Below, one piece after another: positions 5,218 through 8,970 of a stretch of 8,970 nucleotides of DNA. The stretch is taken from contig CADBNG010000073.1 of NCBI GenBank assembly GCA_902795985.1, positions 1 to 8,970 on the forward strand, written 5' to 3'. The notes under the pieces were generated by a model, which was not told the DNA's origin, made no database searches, and saw nothing but the letters and a program-made list of their open reading frames with translations. Position 1 is the first letter of the stretch. Each line of letters starts with the position of its first letter. This DNA is from an uncultured Lachnospiraceae bacterium (lineage in GTDB: Bacteria; Bacillota_A; Clostridia; Lachnospirales; Lachnospiraceae). Position numbers and translations under genes: made by a program.

Positions 5218-6684
5218 ATGCAGAAAAAGATCAGCGATTACAAACCGGGCACATGGCTGAAGTTTATACTGTTTTCCGTGTTCGGGGTTTTCGCCTTCTT
5301 TATCAACATTCCCATGCCGGCCTATCAGATCAATATCGGGGCATGGCATTGGGGCCAGGTGGCGGCACAGTCGAATGTTCTTTGTTCGCATCTCACCAAC
5401 TTTATCAAAGCGGCATTTTATACCGGGAATTTTAATTTCATGCCTTTCGTCGTCTGGGCGATCGGTCTGTACGCGGTCATTGACATGATGTTCCTCCGTC
5501 CGGACAAGGCCTGGAGAGCGTCGAAGGTCGCGTCGGTTTTCTCGATCTTCAAATGCATCGGTTTTATTATGCTCTGCATCAATATTATCGATATTTACTT
5601 CGGAGTCCATCCGGGATTCATGTGGTGGATGTTCAACGATGTGGAAGCTTTGGGAACGAGCATCGCGAACTTCGTCATGGCGAGAATTCTTGTCACGATC
5701 TGTATTTCGATCCCCTGCGCGTCCCTGTTCCTTCCGTTCCTGGTCGACTACGGCCTTGTGGACTTTATCGGTGTCTTTGTCCGCCTGATCATGCGTCCGG
5801 TCTTCAAACTTCCGGGCCGCGCGGCGATCATCATGGTTACGGCTTTCCTCGGCAACTTCTCGGCAGGGCACATTGCCGTTAACGACCAGTATAAATCCGG
5901 CCGTATGACCGAGAGAGAGTCGGTCTGCATCGACACGAGCCTTTCCACGGTTTCCGTCGGCTTCCTGCTTGCGCTGGCAACCAATACCGGCCTGATCAAC
6001 GAACAGCTCTGGGGAAAGAGCTACTGGAATACCTATTTCTGGGTTGCCTTTGCCGTTACGCTGATTGTGGCCCTGATCGGTTTCCGTCTGCGTCCGCTGA
6101 ATAAAATCCCGGATAATTATTATCCCGGCTCGACCCCGAATCCGGAGCCGATTATCAAGGATCATCTGCTGAAGAACGCCCTCCATGAGGCCCTTGAAAT
6201 CGTTGAGCATCAGGAAAGCCTCGGAAGACGGATCGCCTATATCATGAATGAAACCTTAAAGGTCCTCGGCACGGTTTCCGCGGGAACGTCCTTCTTCGGA
6301 ACCTTCGGCGTGGTTCTTTACACCTATACCCCGATCATCGGATGGATCGGATACATCTTCTGGCCGTTCTTCCGGATCTTCGGATTTACCGGTCAGGAGC
6401 TGGCGGTCGCCTGCACCGGCGCGACGATTTCCTTCGTGGAAGTCACCGTTCCGGCTCTGCTGGTTTCCGTCGGTGTCTGGAGCATGCGTCTGCGCTTCAT
6501 GCTGGCCGTGCTTCCGGTTTCGTCGATTATTTTCCTGGCTTCTTTCGTCCCCTGCGTTATGGGTACGGAAGTGCCGGTCAAGTTCAGCCATCTGTGCATT
6601 ATCTGGCTGGAGAGAATGATCCTTTCGATTCTGGTTGCGGGCGTGTTCGCCATCCTTCTGTTCCCGGCGAATATGATTGCGTAA
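5218..6684 (+). CDS. YjiH-family membrane protein with nucleoside-recognition (Gate) domain
   Basis: A 488-residue integral membrane protein with ten or more hydrophobic segments. Residues about 165-260, including LPGRAAIIMVTAFLGNFSAG (198-217), NDQYKSGRMTERE (222-234) and the SLSTVSVGFLLALA block (241-254), match the Gate domain shared by nucleoside transporters, FeoB and YjiH or YjiG proteins, as I recall them. A hydrophilic loop of about 50 residues (290-340) separates it from a second membrane half. The length fits the longer YjiH-type proteins of Bacillota rather than the short E. coli YjiH. The substrate is unknown; a solute carrier is inferred. ATG 5218 is fixed by AGGAGG at seven bases. 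The gene stands alone between two terminators with its own promoter, so it is probably transcribed as a single gene. Confidence 0.8.
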   Translation: MQKKISDYKPGTWLKFILFSVFGVFAFFINIPMPAYQINIGAWHWGQVAAQSNVLCSHLTNFIKAAFYTGNFNFMPFVVWAIGLYAVIDMMFLRPDKAWRASKVASVFSIFKCIGFIMLCINIIDIYFGVHPGFMWWMFNDVEALGTSIANFVMARILVTICISIPCASLFLPFLVDYGLVDFIGVFVRLIMRPVFKLPGRAAIIMVTAFLGNFSAGHIAVNDQYKSGRMTERESVCIDTSLSTVSVGFLLALATNTGLINEQLWGKSYWNTYFWVAFAVTLIVALIGFRLRPLNKIPDNYYPGSTPNPEPIIKDHLLKNALHEALEIVEHQESLGRRIAYIMNETLKVLGTVSAGTSFFGTFGVVLYTYTPIIGWIGYIFWPFFRIFGFTGQELAVACTGATISFVEVTVPALLVSVGVWSMRLRFMLAVLPVSSIIFLASFVPCVMGTEVPVKFSHLCIIWLERMILSILVAGVFAILLFPANMIA

Positions 6685-6709
6685 GCCGGCGAAAAAATGA
6701 AGACAGAAA

Positions 6710-6739
6710 AGGACCGCCTGTGAATGGCGGTCCTGTTTT
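6710..6739. terminator. Bidirectional terminator between convergent genes
   Basis: AGGACCGCC (6710-6718) pairs perfectly with GGCGGTCCT (6726-6734), with a seven-base loop. GTTTT follows on the plus strand, and the AAAA before the stem gives TTTT on the minus strand. It sits between the stop of the yjiH-like gene and the stop of the minus-strand DUF4037 gene and probably serves both. Confidence 0.85.
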
Positions 6740-6751
6740 CATGGACATATT

Positions 6752-6777
6752 AACAAAACAGATGTGTCAGAACACAT
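6752..6777 (-). terminator. Possible weak terminator of the DUF4037 gene
   Basis: On the minus strand, ATGTGT and ACACAT (6777-6772 and 6767-6762) form a six-pair stem with a four-base loop, followed by CTGTTTTGTT. It starts 12 bases after the DUF4037 stop codon. The stem is AT-rich and weak; the stronger hairpin at 6710-6739 backs it up. Confidence 0.45.
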
Positions 6778-6788
6778 TAAAACTGATA

Positions 6789-7709
6789 TTACAGCACCAT
6801 GGAAATCGGCACGGAACGAATCTGCGGGTCCCGGATGCGAGACAGGATAATACCGAGGTGGTCCAGCATAAAGGCGCTGTCCCCGTCCGTCAGGCCCTGG
6901 GCGCGGCAAAGGTCCAGCATGGCCGCGCTCTGATCCTCTATCCGGTATGCGGCCTGCCAGGGATCGGTTTCCTTCAGAATGGCGGAAAGCCGCTGATAGC
7001 TTTCTTCGCCAAGCAGCGGGAGCTCCTTTAAGGCGCGGTATTTCCATTTGTAGAACGGGCGGTATTTCCGGTTCAGCAAAAAGACCAGGTCGGCAGCATA
7101 GGAAACAAAATAGGAACGCATCATATCGGAAGCCAGTGCGTCGTCCCGGTTCAGGCTCCGGGGATAGTTATACTGGCCGGTCTGTGAGGCCAGCGCCATG
7201 GTCTGGGCAACCTGCCGGAGGAGCAGGTCTTTGGGGTAATGAGCCAGGAGAGCTTCGCGGATCCGGGTGAATTCTCCGTAATTGTCCAGAAAAACCTCCC
7301 CGTTGACAGCGGCCGCAAGCTTCGGTTCCGGTACCGAAAGCCATTCTTCGGCGGATTTCGGTCCGGCTTCCAGCCCGGTCAGCGTCCGGTAAAAATGACG
7401 GATAAAGAACACGCCGGTGCGGGCCTGATCCGCCCGTTTTACCGGGAAGCCTTTGTATTCTTTCGGGAGGGAATCCACCAGCCCCAGCAGGGCAGAGCCG
7501 TATTGCCTTGCCGCGTCGTCGGGAAGCCAGAGACAGAAGGCCGGGCCCCAGTCGTGGTCGCGGCTTTTTTCGTCATCGAAGCCAAAACATTCGGAGCCTT
7601 CCCCCACCAGCCCGGCGGCAAGGTACGGAAGAACTTCCGGCATTTTCTGCTGTATCATCGGAAGGCATTCTTCCTGAAAAAACGATCGGGATAATTCAAG
7701 TCCTTTCAT
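6789..7709 (-). CDS. DUF4037 protein with N-terminal nucleotidyltransferase-like motif
   Basis: A 306-residue cytoplasmic-looking protein without a signal peptide or membrane segment. The stretch GLVGEGSECFGFDDE (33-47) followed by SRDHDWGP (49-56) is the hallmark of DUF4037 proteins as I recall them. G38-S39, then eleven residues, then D51-H-D53-W fits the general nucleotidyltransferase pattern of G-S/G followed 9 to 13 residues later by D-x-D/E, so two metal-binding carboxylates appear to be kept. The C-terminal half (about 120-306) is mainly helical in appearance and contains the DUF4037 region proper. A nucleotide transfer to an unknown small molecule, RNA or protein is inferred. The start is supported by AAGGAGG (complement of 7717-7723) seven bases upstream. 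The gene lies 117 bases downstream of the MFS gene on the same strand and has its own candidate extended -10. Confidence 0.85.
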   Translation of the reverse strand: MKGLELSRSFFQEECLPMIQQKMPEVLPYLAAGLVGEGSECFGFDDEKSRDHDWGPAFCLWLPDDAARQYGSALLGLVDSLPKEYKGFPVKRADQARTGVFFIRHFYRTLTGLEAGPKSAEEWLSVPEPKLAAAVNGEVFLDNYGEFTRIREALLAHYPKDLLLRQVAQTMALASQTGQYNYPRSLNRDDALASDMMRSYFVSYAADLVFLLNRKYRPFYKWKYRALKELPLLGEESYQRLSAILKETDPWQAAYRIEDQSAAMLDLCRAQGLTDGDSAFMLDHLGIILSRIRDPQIRSVPISMVL

Positions 7710-7716
7710 ATTGCGG

Positions 7717-7755
7717 CCTCCTTGGAAAAGCGGTCTTTGTGGTTCGATTGTACCA
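7717..7755 (-). promoter_or_regulatory. Candidate promoter and ribosome binding site of the DUF4037 gene
   Basis: On the minus strand, TGGTACAAT (7755-7747) is an extended -10 one base from TATAAT. No clear -35 is seen. AAGGAGG (7723-7717) precedes the ATG at 7709 by seven bases. This would let the gene be expressed separately from the MFS gene. No terminator is seen in 7756-7826, so read-through from the MFS gene is also possible. Confidence 0.5.
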
Positions 7756-7826
7756 CAGAATGCCTGCGAAACGGGAAGGAATAATGCGGTTTGGACAGCA
7801 GGAAACTACGGAAGGCAAAAACGGCT

Positions 7827-8970
7827 TTATTCTGTCCGGTTGTAGATTGCGGATACGGCCCGCTTTCCGCCGCCGATGAAAATCACCGCCGCTGCCGCGC
7901 ACACCAGCATGGCCGACATCAGGACGATCCGTTCCGGAAGGACTGTGGAAAGGGTGCCCGCCGCAAATTCACCGATCAGGGCGCCGGCGGTGGAGAGCAT
8001 GTTGAAAGCGCCGTTAAACCGGCCTTTCCGTTCGTCCGGAACATAGCTCTGCGTGGCGGAGATCCGGATCGTATAACTGGTTACCCCTCCGATTCCGATC
8101 AGGAAGCACAGGAGCATCATGACGGAAACGGGGGAAAAGAGATAAAAACCCTCCCCCAGGGAGATTACGATGTATACCGTCAGGGCGACAGCGTACCGGC
8201 GGGCGGCCGGGATCTTTTTCCGGTAATGGATCAGTCCTCCGACGGCGCGGCCGGCAAGGGCCATGCCCCAGACCAGCATGTACAGGAATTCGCCGTTTTC
8301 ATAGGTTCCGGTGAACCAGGGAAGAGTAATCACATTCGAAACGCCTTCGCAGACGGCGGAAAACCCGAAGTACACGGCAATGGCCAGAAGGCCTTTTTCC
8401 TGACCGAGATAAACAAAGCCTTCCCTGATATCCTTCAGCATCTGCCGCGGACGGCTGAGATTGTCCTCCCGCGCGGCTTTCTGCTTTTCGATATATTCTT
8501 CCTCCGCGCGGATCCGTGTTTCCATTACCGCTGCAGCGAAAAAACATACAGCGTTGGCCAGAAGAAGCGGCGCCAGCCCGACCTGCCGGTACAGCAGGGC
8601 GGAAACCGGCACCATGACGGCGGAAACGGTTTCCAGAACGCTGGCAATGGAATAGGCTTTCTGATAATTGCCTTCCGTAATCAGCAGGGGATAAAAGCTT
8701 TCGTATGCGACCATATAGGTGCTTTCAATGCATCCCAGGACAAAACAGAAAACAGCGAACAGCGGGAAAGAGAACCATCCCGCGAAAAGAGAGGCCGCCA
8801 TCAGAAGGTACAGCCCCGCGGATATGAAATCCAGCGTATAAATCATCCTTTTCCGGGAAAAACGATCCAGGATCGCGCCGGAGAGAATCGGCATGAACAG
8901 GTGGGGGACGGTGTAAACGATCAGATAGACGGCATAAAGCAGGGTGGACCCGGAAACATCCAGGACCATC
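7827..8970 (-). CDS. MFS transporter, MFS_3-like exporter (N-terminus beyond right edge)
   Basis: At least 380 residues are visible, with about ten or eleven hydrophobic segments. The frame is open to the window edge. The first ATG (8969) cannot be the true start, because the sequence there (LDVSGSTLLYAVYLIVYTVP) matches the region after the first membrane helix of MFS exporters, so about 35 to 45 residues are missing. Motif A, G31-AILD35-R36-FSRKR41 between helices 2 and 3, is intact. A charged central loop (about 150-190) separates the two six-helix halves. The second half includes a conserved-looking stretch ending in ERKGRFNGAFNML, where many exporters have R-GR--A. The family moves drugs, siderophores or other small molecules out by proton antiport; the substrate cannot be told from sequence. 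It is followed on the same strand by the DUF4037 gene. Confidence 0.88.
   Translation of the reverse strand, partial: MVLDVSGSTLLYAVYLIVYTVPHLFMPILSGAILDRFSRKRMIYTLDFISAGLYLLMAASLFAGWFSFPLFAVFCFVLGCIESTYMVAYESFYPLLITEGNYQKAYSIASVLETVSAVMVPVSALLYRQVGLAPLLLANAVCFFAAAVMETRIRAEEEYIEKQKAAREDNLSRPRQMLKDIREGFVYLGQEKGLLAIAVYFGFSAVCEGVSNVITLPWFTGTYENGEFLYMLVWGMALAGRAVGGLIHYRKKIPAARRYAVALTVYIVISLGEGFYLFSPVSVMMLLCFLIGIGGVTSYTIRISATQSYVPDERKGRFNGAFNMLSTAGALIGEFAAGTLSTVLPERIVLMSAMLVCAAAAVIFIGGGKRAVSAIYNRTE

Noticed and set aside
5140..6210. A 356-codon open frame on the minus strand
   Set aside because: Antisense to the yjiH-like gene; the predicted protein is a charged, low-complexity shadow of a membrane protein, and it runs through the yjiH-like promoter region.
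6342..7031. A 229-codon plus-strand frame spanning the terminator between convergent genes
   Set aside because: It overlaps the 3' parts of two well-supported genes and crosses a strong terminator; there is no recognisable domain.

Overview
The window looks like ordinary chromosome from an anaerobic Bacillota bacterium, probably a member of the Clostridia. The reasons are strong AGGAGG-type ribosome binding sites, T-rich intrinsic terminators, TATAAT -10 boxes, and a mix of families common in gut and rumen Clostridia: DUF1848, DUF4037, a YjiH-type Gate protein, an EutH-type permease and an M4 protease. The GC content is fairly high by eye. No marker gene is present, so the genus cannot be named.

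Layout from left to right. (1) 1-1028, minus strand: the first 342 codons of an EutH-family membrane protein, cut by the left window edge. (2) 1029-1184: a divergent intergenic region with a palindromic ATTATAAT that places a TATAAT on both strands, and one hairpin in each predicted leader. (3) 1185-2114, plus strand: a DUF1848 protein with a cysteine-rich, radical-SAM-like C-terminus. (4) 2300-4351, plus strand: a secreted thermolysin-like (M4) metalloprotease that starts at TTG. (5) 4352-4429: two 39-bp tandem repeats between the protease and the next gene. (6) 4441-5004, plus strand: a PAP2-type membrane lipid phosphatase. (7) 5092-5129: a strong intrinsic terminator. (8) 5218-6684, plus strand: a YjiH-family membrane protein with its own promoter. 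(9) 6710-6739: a terminator between convergent genes. (10) 6789-7709, minus strand: a DUF4037 protein with an apparent nucleotidyltransferase motif. (11) 7827-8970, minus strand: an MFS exporter cut by the right window edge.

Functionally this reads as four or five small, mostly independent transcription units: divergent eutH-like and DUF1848 genes; protease plus PAP2, possibly co-transcribed; yjiH-like alone; and MFS followed by DUF4037 on the other strand. Three integral membrane transporters or permeases of unproven substrate (EutH-like, YjiH-like, MFS) lie close together, but nothing visible links them in one pathway. There is no gene-free stretch longer than 300 bases, and no tRNA, rRNA, CRISPR array or transposase gene is seen.

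No convincing undescribed multi-gene system is visible. The items most worth a second look are the 39-bp two-hairpin tandem repeat that runs into the PAP2 ribosome binding site, the divergent EutH protein with no eut genes in view, the palindromic shared promoter, and the two DUF proteins that keep catalytic-looking motifs. Several long open frames (up to about 650 codons) run antisense to the real genes and are judged to be coding-bias artefacts.
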